A DNA stretch of 64,000 bases from contig NZ_CAXUQL020000001.1 in NCBI RefSeq assembly GCF_964253035.1, positions 5,704,001-5,768,000 of the forward strand, given 5' to 3'. The position numbers and the translations under genes were made by a program. Shown one piece after another: positions 41,642-51,921 of this stretch. The DNA comes from Pseudorhodoferax sp032153935 (lineage in GTDB: Bacteria; Pseudomonadota; Gammaproteobacteria; Burkholderiales; Burkholderiaceae_C). Numbering within the stretch: position 1 is the first letter of the stretch; each line of letters opens with the position of its first letter. The notes under the pieces are model-generated. The model ran no database searches. It was not told where the DNA came from and was given only the letters and a program-made list of their open reading frames with translations.

Positions 41642-42494
41642 GGACCGCCGCCAGTCCGTGCGTCAGCACGGCCTGTCCCCGTTCGAGCGCCGACGCGCGG
41701 AACTGCACCTGCGCGCCGCGGCGCCAGATCTCCACCGCGAGCGTCTCACCCGGGATGAATGGCGCCGAGAAGCGCAGCGAGAAGCTGCCCAGCCGCTCGG
41801 GCCGGTTGCCGCAGCAGGCGCGCAGCACCGCCCGCACCGCCATGCCGTAGGTGCACAGGCCGTGCAGGATGGGCCGCTCGAAGCCCGCGCTGCGCGCCGC
41901 GGCCGGATCGGCATGGATGGGATTGCGGTCGCCATTGAGCCGGTACAGCAGGGCCGCGCTGGGCACCGTGCGCAGCTGCACCGTGGTGTCGGCCGGCTCC
42001 GGCGGCACCGCAGGCAGCGCGGCCGGTGCGTCGTCGCCCGGGCCGAAGCCGCCGTCGGCGCGGCAGAACGAGGTGTGTTCGATCGTGGCCAGCAGCCGGC
42101 CGGTGGCCTCGTCGCTGACCTCGCGCGTGGTGACGACCAGCGCGCCGCGGCCCTGGCCCTTGTCGACCACCGCGGTCACGCGCGTGCGGCTGCGCAGGCA
42201 GCCCTCGGGCGGCAGGCTGGCATGCAGCGCCATACGGTGCTCGCCGTGCAGGATGCGCATCCAGTCGATTCCGGTGCCAGGGTCGGTCGCCCAGGCGCCG
42301 GGCGCGCCGAGCACCGTGACCATCGAGGGCACGGCGCGCAGCCCCTCTTCGTAGACGAAGGGCAGTTCTTCGGCGTCCAGCGGATCTTCGCCATAGCCCA
42401 GGCTCAGCGCATAGCGGATGCAGTCCTCGCGCGTGTAGCGGCTCAACTGGTCCGGGATGGGCCAGTTCTTCAGGGTCTGGTAGTCGATCGCCAT
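41631..42494 (-). CDS. MaoC double hot-dog enoyl-CoA hydratase (hydratase-2 type)
   Basis: 2-enoyl-CoA hydratase 2-like protein of 287 residues with two hot-dog folds. The C-terminal catalytic motif is RLNGDRNPIHADP, giving D189 and H194, followed by FERPILHGLCTYG. The N-terminal half (PFVYEEGLRAVPSMVTVLG) forms the substrate tunnel, as in the peroxisomal MFE-2 hydratase, which accepts bulky methyl-branched acyl-CoA. The ATG is 4 bp after the Bug stop codon. Produces (R)-3-hydroxyacyl-CoA in such systems. Confidence 0.88.
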   Translation of the reverse strand: MAIDYQTLKNWPIPDQLSRYTREDCIRYALSLGYGEDPLDAEELPFVYEEGLRAVPSMVTVLGAPGAWATDPGTGIDWMRILHGEHRMALHASLPPEGCLRSRTRVTAVVDKGQGRGALVVTTREVSDEATGRLLATIEHTSFCRADGGFGPGDDAPAALPAVPPEPADTTVQLRTVPSAALLYRLNGDRNPIHADPAAARSAGFERPILHGLCTYGMAVRAVLRACCGNRPERLGSFSLRFSAPFIPGETLAVEIWRRGAQVQFRASALERGQAVLTHGLAAVHGA

Positions 42495-42498
42495 TGCG

Positions 42499-43485
42499 TT
42501 ACTCGGCCTTCAGGTTGGCGGAGCGGATCACCTGCTCCCAGCGGGCGGTCTCGCCGGTCACGAAGCTCTGGAAAGCCTGCGGCGTGCCGCCGACCGGCAC
42601 CCCGCCCTTCTCCGCGAAGCTGTGGCGGATCTCGGCGGACGCCAGCACCTTCTGCAACTCGCGGTTCAGCGCGGCCACGGTGGCCGGCGGCGTCTTCGCC
42701 GAGACGAACAGGCCCAGCCACACCGTCACCTCGATGTCGGGCAGGCCGGACTCGATCAGCGTGGGCACCTGCGGCAACTCGGGGATGCGCTCGCGCGTGG
42801 TCACGGCGATCGGCGTGAGCTTGCCGGCGCGCACCAGCGGCAGCGCGGTGATGAGGTTGTCCACCATCAGGTCGACCTGGCCGCCCATGAGGTCGGTCAG
42901 CGCCGGCGCCGCGCCGCGGTAGATGATGTTGACGGCCTGGATGCCCGAACGCGCCTTGATCAGCTCGCCCGTCAGGTGGCCCGACGAGCCGCTGGTCGAC
43001 ACCGCCATCGACAGCCCCTTGGGCTTGCTCTGCGACAGGGCCTTGAGCTCGGCCACGGTCTTGGCGCCCAGCTGCGGGCTGGCCACCAGCACATTGGGCA
43101 TGGACAGCACGTGGATCACGGGCGCGAGGTCTTCCGCCTTGTAGGGCAGCTTGTCCTGCAGCGTGTAGTTGGCGGCGTTGGGGCCCAGGCTGCCCATCAC
43201 CAGCGTGTGGCCGTCGGGCTCGGCACGCAGCGCGGCCTGGATGCCCAGCGTGCCGCCGGCACCGGCCACGTTCTCCACGATCACGGGCTGCTTGAGCACC
43301 TCGGACAGCGACTTGGCCACGATGCGGCTGGTCTGGTCGAGGATGCCGCCCGGCGCAGCCGGCGCAATGATGCGCAGCGGCTTGCCAGGCGCGATGTCGC
43401 TCGCGCCGGCCACACCGGCCACGCAGGCCGCCAAGGCGAAGAACGACACGGCGGCAGCCGTGCGAAGGGTCCGGAACCTGGCCAT
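42499..43485 (-). CDS. Bug-family substrate-binding protein
   Basis: First gene of the six-gene minus-strand operon, 328 residues. Signal peptide ends near AGVAGAS. Core blocks: PLRIIAPAAPGGILDQTSR, VIVENVAGAGGTLGIQAAL, PDGHTLVMGSL, VNIIYRGAAPALTDLMGG. It lacks the common PYKG reading (IYRGAA instead), so ligand contacts differ from the other copies. It delivers the acid that the downstream ligase, hydratase and aldolase would process. No membrane subunits nearby. Confidence 0.87.
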   Translation of the reverse strand: MARFRTLRTAAAVSFFALAACVAGVAGASDIAPGKPLRIIAPAAPGGILDQTSRIVAKSLSEVLKQPVIVENVAGAGGTLGIQAALRAEPDGHTLVMGSLGPNAANYTLQDKLPYKAEDLAPVIHVLSMPNVLVASPQLGAKTVAELKALSQSKPKGLSMAVSTSGSSGHLTGELIKARSGIQAVNIIYRGAAPALTDLMGGQVDLMVDNLITALPLVRAGKLTPIAVTTRERIPELPQVPTLIESGLPDIEVTVWLGLFVSAKTPPATVAALNRELQKVLASAEIRHSFAEKGGVPVGGTPQAFQSFVTGETARWEQVIRSANLKAE

Positions 43486-43668
43486 CTTGTCTCCTCAGGG
43501 ATTACCCCGTTGAATGCCCGCCATGCGGACAATAATCTACAAATAACGGACATCAACATCCGCCAGGCGGTCAATTTAGAAGGGCGTTTGCGGAAAGTCA
43601 ATACGGTCGACCGCCAAGCAGCCTGCAGCGGACACCCGGCCGCTGCCAACCCAACACGAGTCCACTTC
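43486..43668. promoter_or_regulatory. Divergent promoter region with repeated CGGA/TCCG half sites
   Basis: This 183-bp gap separates two divergent catabolic operons and is richer in A+T than its surroundings (for example AATAATCTACAAATAACGG). GCGGACA at 43525-43531 and ACGGACA at 43546-43552 are repeated in the same orientation, and TCCGCC at 43559-43564 is the inverse. TTGAAT (43510-43515) and AATAAT lie about 15 bp apart on the plus strand. The IclR protein encoded at the end of the left operon is the likely ligand-dependent regulator. Confidence 0.4.
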
Positions 43669-44805
43669 ATGCACCGAAGAGCGCTTTTCTCCCCGGACCA
43701 CGAACAGTTCCGCGACACCGTGCGCCGCTTCATCGCGCAGGAAATCACACCCAGCCATGCCGAGTGGGAAGAACAGGGCCTGGTGCCGCGCGACCTGTGG
43801 CGCCGGGCCGGCGCCGCGGGCCTGCTGCTGCCGATGGCACCGGCCGAGCACGGCGGCGGTGGCGGCGATTTCCTGCACACGGCCATCGTGGTCGAGGAGA
43901 TCGCGCATGCGCTGGCCACCGGCGTGACCGGCTTCACCACGCACTCGGACATCGTGGCGCCCTACCTCGTCGAATTCGGCACCGAGGCGCAGAAGTCACG
44001 CTGGCTGCCGCAGATGGCCACGGGCGAGGTGGTCGCCTCCATCGCCATGACCGAGCCATCGGCCGGCAGCGACCTGAAGGCCATCCGCACCACCGCGCGC
44101 CGCGTCGATGGCGGCTGGCAGCTGGACGGCCAGAAGACCTTCATCACCAACGGCCACCACGCCGACCGCGTGCTGGTGGTGGCCAAGACCCAGCCCGAGG
44201 CCGGCGCCAAGGGCATGAGCCTGTTCTGGGTCGACACCGGCTCCCCCGGTTTCGCGCGGGGCCGGCTGCTGGACAAGATCGGCCAACGCGCGCAGGACAC
44301 GGCCGAGCTGTTCTTCGAGCAGGTCTTCGTGCCCGAATCCGACCTGGTCGGCGCGGAGGACCAGGCCTTCGGCTACCTCATGCACGGCCTGGTGCAGGAG
44401 CGGCTCATGATCGCGCTGCGCTGCGCCACGGCGCTGGAGGCCGCGCTGCAGTGGACCGTCGCCTACACGCGCGAACGCCGGACCTTCGGCAAGCCGTTGA
44501 TCGACAACCAGCACACCAGGTTCAAGCTGGCCGAGATCAAGACGCTGGCCGCCGCCACGCGCGCCTTCGTCGACCAGTGCGTGGCCGAACACCTGGCACA
44601 GCGGCTCGATGCGGACGGCGCGGCCATGGCCAAGCTCTGGGCCAGCGAGGCCACCACCGCCATCGACGATCTGCTGCAGATGTTTGGCGGCTACGGCTAC
44701 ATGCGCGAGTACCCCATCGCCCGCGCCTATGCCGACGTGCGGCCCAACCGCATCTACGGCGGCTCGTCCGAAATGATGAAGGAAATCATCAGCCGCACGC
44801 TGTGA
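43669..44805 (+). CDS. Acyl-CoA dehydrogenase
   Basis: FAD-dependent acyl-CoA dehydrogenase of 378 residues. FAD/substrate blocks AMTEPSAGSDLKAIRTTA, ERRTFGKPLIDNQ and LLQMFGGYGYMREYPIAR are present. The C-terminal segment reads RIYGGSSEMMKEIIS, so the Glu of the medium-chain YEGT motif is replaced and the base must come from another position, as in several branched-chain enzymes. First gene of the plus-strand operon, followed after 35 bp by an SDR. Probably introduces the double bond after CoA activation. Confidence 0.9.
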   Translation: MHRRALFSPDHEQFRDTVRRFIAQEITPSHAEWEEQGLVPRDLWRRAGAAGLLLPMAPAEHGGGGGDFLHTAIVVEEIAHALATGVTGFTTHSDIVAPYLVEFGTEAQKSRWLPQMATGEVVASIAMTEPSAGSDLKAIRTTARRVDGGWQLDGQKTFITNGHHADRVLVVAKTQPEAGAKGMSLFWVDTGSPGFARGRLLDKIGQRAQDTAELFFEQVFVPESDLVGAEDQAFGYLMHGLVQERLMIALRCATALEAALQWTVAYTRERRTFGKPLIDNQHTRFKLAEIKTLAAATRAFVDQCVAEHLAQRLDADGAAMAKLWASEATTAIDDLLQMFGGYGYMREYPIARAYADVRPNRIYGGSSEMMKEIISRTL

Positions 44806-44840
44806 GGCGCGCTCTTTCTCCACGACACCAAAGGAACGAC

Positions 44841-45593
44841 ATGGATCTGCAACTGAAGGGCCGCGTGGCCATCGTGACCGGCTCGGGCCGCGGCATCGGC
44901 CGGGCCGCCGTGAGCGCACTCGCCAGGGAAGGCGTTCGCGTGGTCGTGACCGACATCGACGAGGCCGTGGCCGAGGGCACGGCCGCCGAATTGCGGGCGC
45001 AGGGCCACGAGGCCCTGGCGGTGCGCGCCGATGTCTGCGACGAGGCGCAGGTGCAGCAGCTGGTGGACCGCAGCGTGGCCGCCTTCGGCAAGGTCGACAT
45101 CCTCGTCAACAACGCCGGCTTCACGCGCGACAAGTACCTGCTCAAGATGCCGATGGCCGACTGGGACGCGGTGATCGACACCGTGCTCAAGGGCGCCTAC
45201 CTGTGCACGCGCGCCGCGCTGCCGAGCATGATGGCGCAGAAGTGGGGCCGCGTGGTCAACATCTCCTCGCGCGCGCACTGGGGCAACCCGGGCCAGACCA
45301 ACTACTCGGCGGCCAAGGCCGGGCTGATCGGCTTCACGCGCGCGCTGGCGCTGGAACAGGGCAAGTTCAACATCACGGCCAACGCCATCGCGCCGGGCTT
45401 CATCGAGACCGAACTGGTGCGCGCGCTGCCCACCTACGAACGGCTGCGCGACGCCGCGCTGCAGCGCAACTCGGTGCCGCGCATCGGCACCCCGGACGAC
45501 GTGGCCGGCGCCATCCTGTACCTGGCCTCGGAGTACGGTGGCTACATCACCGGCGAGACCATCCATGTGAGCGGCGGCCGCTTCAGCGGCTGA
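44841..45593 (+). CDS. FabG-like short-chain dehydrogenase
   Basis: Classical SDR of 250 residues. NAD(P) motif VTGSGRGIGRAAV, acidic VVVTDIDEA (favouring NAD), VNNAGF, catalytic serine in NISSRAHWG and YSAAKAGLIGF, ending with TGETIHVSGG. In this operon it probably oxidises a 3-hydroxyacyl-CoA. RBS AAGGAA precedes the ATG by 5 nt, and a ligase follows after 11 bp. Confidence 0.9.
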   Translation: MDLQLKGRVAIVTGSGRGIGRAAVSALAREGVRVVVTDIDEAVAEGTAAELRAQGHEALAVRADVCDEAQVQQLVDRSVAAFGKVDILVNNAGFTRDKYLLKMPMADWDAVIDTVLKGAYLCTRAALPSMMAQKWGRVVNISSRAHWGNPGQTNYSAAKAGLIGFTRALALEQGKFNITANAIAPGFIETELVRALPTYERLRDAALQRNSVPRIGTPDDVAGAILYLASEYGGYITGETIHVSGGRFSG

Positions 45594-45604
45594 GGAGCAG
45601 CGCC

Positions 45605-47170
<1,566 letters not shown>

Positions 47171-47363
47171 CGCCGCAGCGCGCAAGGCACAGATCGCTGA
47201 GGAAAGGGCTAGGCCCAGGCGCGCGCGTGCATAGCAGGCCAGGGGCTTTCCCACCCCTGCCCGATCGGGCTAGGGGCTGGCGCATGGCACGCGCCGACCA
47301 TGCAGGACATCGGCAACACGGCACCGGCACCGCACCCTGCCGGCACAACCAGGAGACGACGAG

Positions 47364-48353
47364 ATGCAGAACATTCGAGGATGGTGGACCCGCGCGACTG
47401 CGGCTGCCTTGCTGGCCTGCGCGGCCTTCGGCACGGCCGCCGCGGACTACCCGGATCGCCCCGTGCGTCTGGTCGTCAGCGTGCAACCCGGCGGGGCCAC
47501 CGACATCGCAGCGCGCACCGTGGCGAACAAGCTCGGCGAGCGGCTGGGCCAGAGCGTGGTGGTGGAGAACAAGCCCGGTGCGGCGACGCGGCTGGGCACC
47601 GAGTTCGTCACCAAGGCCAAGCCCGATGGCTACACGCTGGGCCTGTTCTTCGGCATCTCCGGCCTGTTCCAGCTGATGTTCGACAACTACGCGCCGCTGG
47701 AACCCGGCAAGGACTTCGACGCGGTCACGCTGTTCGCGCGCGCGCCTTCGTTCCTGGCCGTGAACGCCGCGCTGCCCGTGCATTCGGTGGCCGACTTCAT
47801 CGCCTACGCCAGGCAGAAGAACGGCGGCCCGAGCTTCGGCCACAGCGGCAACGCATCGACCACCAACCTGGGTGCGCTGGCGCTGCTCAAGTCGGTGGGC
47901 GCGGCCGGCATCGGCGTGGCCTACAAGGGCAACGGCCCGACCGCCGTGGCCATCGCCGCGGGCGACATCGACTTCGGGCTCATCGACTACCCGTCGGCAC
48001 GCCCCATGGTCGAACGCGGCGCCATCCGGCTGATCGCGATCACCGAGCCCCAGCGCTCGCCGCTGCGCCCGGAGCTGCCCACCACGGGCGAGCAAGGCAT
48101 CACCCGCGGCATCGACGGCGTCACGCCCTGGTTCTTCCTGGCGGCACCGGCCGGCACGCCGCCGGCCGTGATCGCGCTGCTGAACCGGCACGTCAACGAG
48201 GTGCTGAAGCTGCCCGAGGTCGTCGAGCGGCTGCAGGCCGCCGGTGTCGATGCCGAAGGCAGCACGCCGGCACAGGCCGTGGAGCGCTTCAGGGCCGACC
48301 GCGAACGACTGACCGGCATCGCGCGCGACCTCGGTGTCTCGCTGAAGAACTGA
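47364..48353 (+). CDS. Bug-family substrate-binding protein
   Basis: Periplasmic binding protein of 329 residues with signal peptide ending at GTAAA. Core blocks: PVRLVVSVQPGGATDIAAR, VVVENKPGAATRLGTEFV, PDGYTLGLFFGIS, VAYKGNGPTAVAIAAGDIDFG. The middle is longer than in the neighbours (FARAPSFLAVNAALPVHS). It may belong to the operon that starts with the acyl-CoA dehydrogenase. Immediately followed by an internally deleted relative. Confidence 0.87.
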   Translation: MQNIRGWWTRATAAALLACAAFGTAAADYPDRPVRLVVSVQPGGATDIAARTVANKLGERLGQSVVVENKPGAATRLGTEFVTKAKPDGYTLGLFFGISGLFQLMFDNYAPLEPGKDFDAVTLFARAPSFLAVNAALPVHSVADFIAYARQKNGGPSFGHSGNASTTNLGALALLKSVGAAGIGVAYKGNGPTAVAIAAGDIDFGLIDYPSARPMVERGAIRLIAITEPQRSPLRPELPTTGEQGITRGIDGVTPWFFLAAPAGTPPAVIALLNRHVNEVLKLPEVVERLQAAGVDAEGSTPAQAVERFRADRERLTGIARDLGVSLKN

Positions 48354-48372
48354 AGCACCACAGGAGCGCAAC

Positions 48373-48760
48373 ATGCAGACACCCGATGCCCCACCCTGGC
48401 AACGGCGGCGCGGGTGGCGTGATCGGCACCCAGCACGTGCAGACCCAGCCGCCGGACGGCTACACGCTGCTGGTGACAGTGAGCACCACGCACGCCATCG
48501 TGCCGCACCTGCAGGCCGGCCGGCTGCGCTTGCCCTGGTTCGGCGTGTTCGCGCCGGCCGGCACGCCGCTGCCGCTGCGCGATAGATTCGCCGACGTGGC
48601 GCAACAGCTGGCGCGCTCGTCACAGGCCGGCGCGCGGCTGGCGGAACTGGGCTTCATCCCGGTCGGCGCGTCGCCGGCCGCGTTCGAGGCCGAGTGGCGC
48701 GCCAGCTACACGGCGTTCGGCAACCTCGTGCGCGAGACCGGCATCCGCGTCGACAGCTGA
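48373..48760 (+). pseudogene. Internally deleted Bug substrate-binding protein gene
   Basis: RBS AGGAG and ATG (48373) remain, but that frame is nonsense. Shifting frame gives the Bug N-terminal block GAGGVIGTQHVQTQPPDGYT and LLVTVSTTHAIVPHL. The sequence then jumps straight to the C-terminal block FGVFAPAGTPLPLRDRFADV, continuing to the natural stop (EAEWRASYTAFGNLVRETG). The signal peptide and the central binding domain (roughly 170 residues) are missing. A 124-codon frame from 48386 is open but would lack export and ligand-binding parts. Confidence 0.8.
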
Positions 48761-48820
48761 TCCGCCATCCACCCAGGCGTGCACATGCCCGGCTTCGGCA
48801 CGCCTGCAGGGCGAGGCGCA

Positions 48821-49813
48821 TCACGGCCCCAGCCGTTCACGCACGAACGCCAGCACCGGCACGGTCTCTTGCAGCAGCGCGCGCCCCAGCGCCTGCGCGC
48901 ACTGCCCTGCGGTGGCGCCGGTGGCGCGCCATTCGTGCAGGCGCCGCGCATGGATGGACAGCGCGTACTCTTCCGTGATGCCGATGGCACCGTGCACGGC
49001 ATGCGCGATGGCGACCGCGCGTCCTGCCGCATCGCCACAAGCGAGCTTGGCGTTGAGCGCCTGCAGGACGCTGGGTGCCGTGACGCTGCCGGAGCAGCCC
49101 AGCCGTGCCGCCATGCCCGCGTACGCCACCTGCTCGGCCAGTGCGCTGACCTCCATCTGCAGCGCCTGGAAGTGGCCGATCGGCCTGCCGAACTGGCGCC
49201 GGTCCTGGGCGTAGGCCAGCGTCATGGCCAACACGGCAGACAGCGTCCCGGCCATCTCCGCGGCCTGCAACGGCGCCGTCAGCGCCGCTGCCGTGTGCAG
49301 GGCCGGAAAGCGCGCCAGCGCACGGTCCAGCACCAGGCCATCCAGCGCGCCGCTGAGGCGCGGCCGGTAGTCGCCCGCGCGCAGGGCCAGTCCGGCGAGC
49401 GCCAGCAGATGCCAGTGGCCGCCGTGCTGCACCAGGGCGTGCGATGCCAGTTGCAGGCCGGGGGTCTGCGGCAGCGCCAGCGCACCGCCCGGCGCGGCAA
49501 CGGCGTCGCACACCACCATGGGCTGGTCTGGCCGCGGCACACCGGCCGCGGCCAGCAGCGCCCGCGCGAGCGCGGTCTCCAGCAAGGGCAAGGGGCAGGC
49601 ATGCAGGCCCAGCACGAAGCCGATCTCGAAGCCGGCCGCCAGGTCCAGCCCACTGCCGCCCTGCGCCTCGTCCATGAAGGCGTCGGCGTAGCCCAGCGGC
49701 GCGAGCTGCTGCCACAGTGGCAGCGGCGCACCGGCTTCGAGTGCCCGCACCCGCTCTGCAGAGCAGTGCGCTTGCAGCGCGCTGCGCAGGCCTTCGACCA
49801 AGGAATCGTTCAT
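48821..49813 (-). CDS. Acyl-CoA dehydrogenase, short chain of a probable heteromeric pair
   Basis: Acyl-CoA dehydrogenase-like protein of 330 residues, about 50 shorter than typical. C-terminal FAD/dimer blocks are clear: LAYAQDRRQFGRPIGHFQALQ, HAVHGAIGITEEYALSIHARR. The N-terminal catalytic half is degenerate, lacking the usual TEPxxGSD motif. It follows the 385-residue dehydrogenase gene by 16 bp. Such unequal adjacent pairs (FadE28/FadE29-like) assemble into alpha2beta2 enzymes in steroid side-chain degradation, where each subunit supplies half of a FAD site. Assembly here is inferred. Confidence 0.82.
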   Translation of the reverse strand: MNDSLVEGLRSALQAHCSAERVRALEAGAPLPLWQQLAPLGYADAFMDEAQGGSGLDLAAGFEIGFVLGLHACPLPLLETALARALLAAAGVPRPDQPMVVCDAVAAPGGALALPQTPGLQLASHALVQHGGHWHLLALAGLALRAGDYRPRLSGALDGLVLDRALARFPALHTAAALTAPLQAAEMAGTLSAVLAMTLAYAQDRRQFGRPIGHFQALQMEVSALAEQVAYAGMAARLGCSGSVTAPSVLQALNAKLACGDAAGRAVAIAHAVHGAIGITEEYALSIHARRLHEWRATGATAGQCAQALGRALLQETVPVLAFVRERLGP

Positions 49814-49829
49814 GCTGAAGTTCTCCTGC

Positions 49830-50987
49830 TCATCGCATTCCCAGGCCGCGCGCGATGATGCCGCGCAGGATCTGGCGTGTACCGCCCCGCAGCGAGAAGC
49901 TGGGCTCGATCTGTGTCAGGTAGGCCAGCGTCTGCAGCAGCGCCGGCGGCGCCGTGGCGCTGTCGTGGTCCAGCGCCTGCGCCACCCAGCCCGGCACGGC
50001 CTGCTCGAACTCCGTGCCCAGATCCTTCACGAACGCGGCCGCCAGCGCCGGCTGTTCGCCGCGCTGCAGCTGCGCCGCGATGGACAGCGACATCGCCCGC
50101 AGCACCGCCGTGCGCGACGCCATGCGGCCCAGCACCGCCAGTGCGGCGCCGTCCACGGCCGGCTGCGTGCGCAGGTGGGCCAGCCAGGTGTCGACCAGCA
50201 CCATGGACGACAGCAGCCGCTCGGGGCCGCTGCGCTCGAAGGCCAGCTCGGCCGTGACCTGCTCCCAGCCCGCGCCTTCGGCGCCGACCAGCGCATCGGC
50301 CGGCAGGGCCACGTCGTCGAACAGAACCTCGCAGAAGTGCCGGTCCCCTGTGATGTCCAGCAGCGGCCGCACCGTGATGCCGGGCAGCGAGAGGTCCACC
50401 AGCACCTGCGACAACCCCTTGTGCCGGTCCTCGGGCGTGCCCGAGGTGCGCACCAGCGCGCACATCAGCTGCGAGCGGTGGGCGTTGGTGGTCCAGATCT
50501 TGCGCCCGCGCAGCACCCAGCCGGTGTCCGTGCGCAGCGCGCGCGTGCGCACGCCGGCCAGGTCCGAGCCGGTGTCGGGCTCGCTCATGCCGATGGCCAC
50601 GAACAGCTCGCCGCGCGCGATGGCGGGCAGGAAGCGCTCGCGCTGGGCCTCGCTGCCGTAGCGCAGGATCAGCGGTGCGGTCTGGCGGTCGGCGATCCAG
50701 TGCGCCGAGACCGGCGCGCCGGCGGCCAGCAGTTCCTCCGACAGCACGAAGCGCGCAAAGGCGCTGCGCCCACCGCCGCCGTAGCGCGCGGGCAGCGTCA
50801 GGCACAGCCAGCCCTGCTGCGCCAGGGCGCGGCTGAAGCCGGCGTCAAAACCCATCCAGGAGCGCGCGCGCAAGGCCGGCGGCATGCCCTGCAGCGCCTC
50901 GGCCAGGAAGCGCCGCACGGGGGCCCGCAGGGCCTCGTCCTCGGCTGGAATGCGCACGGGTGTGAACGCAGCGGTGATGTCTTGCAC
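49830..50987 (-). CDS. Acyl-CoA dehydrogenase, long chain of a probable heteromeric pair
   Basis: Acyl-CoA dehydrogenase of 385 residues starting with GTG (50987), preceded by GAGGAG. Motifs: SEPDTGSDLAGVRTRAL, KIWTTNAHRSQL, and C-terminal SLRGGTRQILRGIIARGLG. Upstream in-frame codons up to 51062 are rejected because they run across the LysR gene. Only 29 bp separate it from the divergent LysR start, so both promoters must reach into coding sequence. Translated together with the shorter dehydrogenase. Confidence 0.88.
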   Translation of the reverse strand: MQDITAAFTPVRIPAEDEALRAPVRRFLAEALQGMPPALRARSWMGFDAGFSRALAQQGWLCLTLPARYGGGGRSAFARFVLSEELLAAGAPVSAHWIADRQTAPLILRYGSEAQRERFLPAIARGELFVAIGMSEPDTGSDLAGVRTRALRTDTGWVLRGRKIWTTNAHRSQLMCALVRTSGTPEDRHKGLSQVLVDLSLPGITVRPLLDITGDRHFCEVLFDDVALPADALVGAEGAGWEQVTAELAFERSGPERLLSSMVLVDTWLAHLRTQPAVDGAALAVLGRMASRTAVLRAMSLSIAAQLQRGEQPALAAAFVKDLGTEFEQAVPGWVAQALDHDSATAPPALLQTLAYLTQIEPSFSLRGGTRQILRGIIARGLGMR

Positions 50988-51016
50988 GCTTGCTCCTCTC
51001 TCTAGAATTCCCGGCC

Positions 51017-51919
51017 ATGGAACTGCGCCAACTGCGGCAATTCGTCGTCCTCGCCGAAACACTCAACTTTCACCGCGCCGCCGAGCGCCTGCACATGGCG
51101 CAGCCCCCGTTGTCCACGGCCATGCGCAAGCTCGAGGAAGAGCTCGGCATCGTGCTGTTCGACCGCGACCCGCGCGGCCTGAAGCTCACGGTGGCCGGCG
51201 GCATCGCGCTCGCGCATGCGCGGCACACGCTGCAAGGCGCCGAGGAGCTGCGCCGCGCGGCCACCGAGTGCGCCACCGGCGAGCAGGGCCGGCTCACGCT
51301 GGGCTTTGCCGGCACCTCCAGCTTCTCGCTGCTGCCGCGGCTGATCCCGCTGTTCCAGGCACGCTTTCCACGCGTGGAACTGGTGCTGCGCGAGTCCACC
51401 ACGCGCGCCTTGATCGACGCGCTGGCCGAGCACACGGTCGACGTGGCGCTGCTGCGCACGCCCGTGTTCGAGCCCTGCGCCGCCGAGCTGCTGGAGCTGG
51501 AGCGCGACCGCTTCGTGCTGGCCGTGCACCCCGACCACCCGCTGGCGCAGCGCGCCAGTGTGGCCATGGCCGAACTCGGCGACCTGCCCTGGATCCAGTA
51601 CTCGCGCCTGCTGGTGCCGGCGATGCATGCGCTGGTGCAGATGGCGTTCCGCCACGCCGGCATCGCGCCCAAGGTGGTGCAGGAGATGGTGCAGGTGCCG
51701 ACCGCCGTGGGCCTGGTGGAGAGCGGCATCGGCGTGGCGCTGGTGCCCTCGGTCACGGCGCGCTACGCGCTGACCAGCGTGCGCCTCTTGCCCATCGACG
51801 ACCTGCCGGCGCTGCTGGACATCGGCATCGCGCTGGCGCACCACCCGGCCGTGGCGACCGGGCCGACGCAGCGCTTCGTCGAGACCGCCAGGGCCATGCT
51901 GGACAGTGCCGCGCACTGA
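51017..51919 (+). CDS. LysR-family regulator (BenM/CatM-like)
   Basis: LysR-type regulator of 300 residues. The N-terminal HTH (residues 1-60) reads LRQLRQFVVLAETLNFHRAAERLHMAQPPLS; RKLEEELGIVLFDRD is typical of the CatM/BenM/TfdR branch. The effector domain begins GRLTLGFAGTSSFSLLP. Divergent from the dehydrogenase pair, the classic arrangement for LysR control of the adjacent operon by a substrate-derived inducer. It converges with the deleted Bug gene 2 bp away. Confidence 0.88.
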   Translation: MELRQLRQFVVLAETLNFHRAAERLHMAQPPLSTAMRKLEEELGIVLFDRDPRGLKLTVAGGIALAHARHTLQGAEELRRAATECATGEQGRLTLGFAGTSSFSLLPRLIPLFQARFPRVELVLRESTTRALIDALAEHTVDVALLRTPVFEPCAAELLELERDRFVLAVHPDHPLAQRASVAMAELGDLPWIQYSRLLVPAMHALVQMAFRHAGIAPKVVQEMVQVPTAVGLVESGIGVALVPSVTARYALTSVRLLPIDDLPALLDIGIALAHHPAVATGPTQRFVETARAMLDSAAH

Positions 51920-51921
51920 AA

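Noticed and set aside
47240..47270. GC hairpin (CAGGGG/CCCCTG) and palindrome GCCCGATCGGGC after the ligase gene
   Set aside because: No T-run and no recognised regulator site; too weak to call a terminator or operator.
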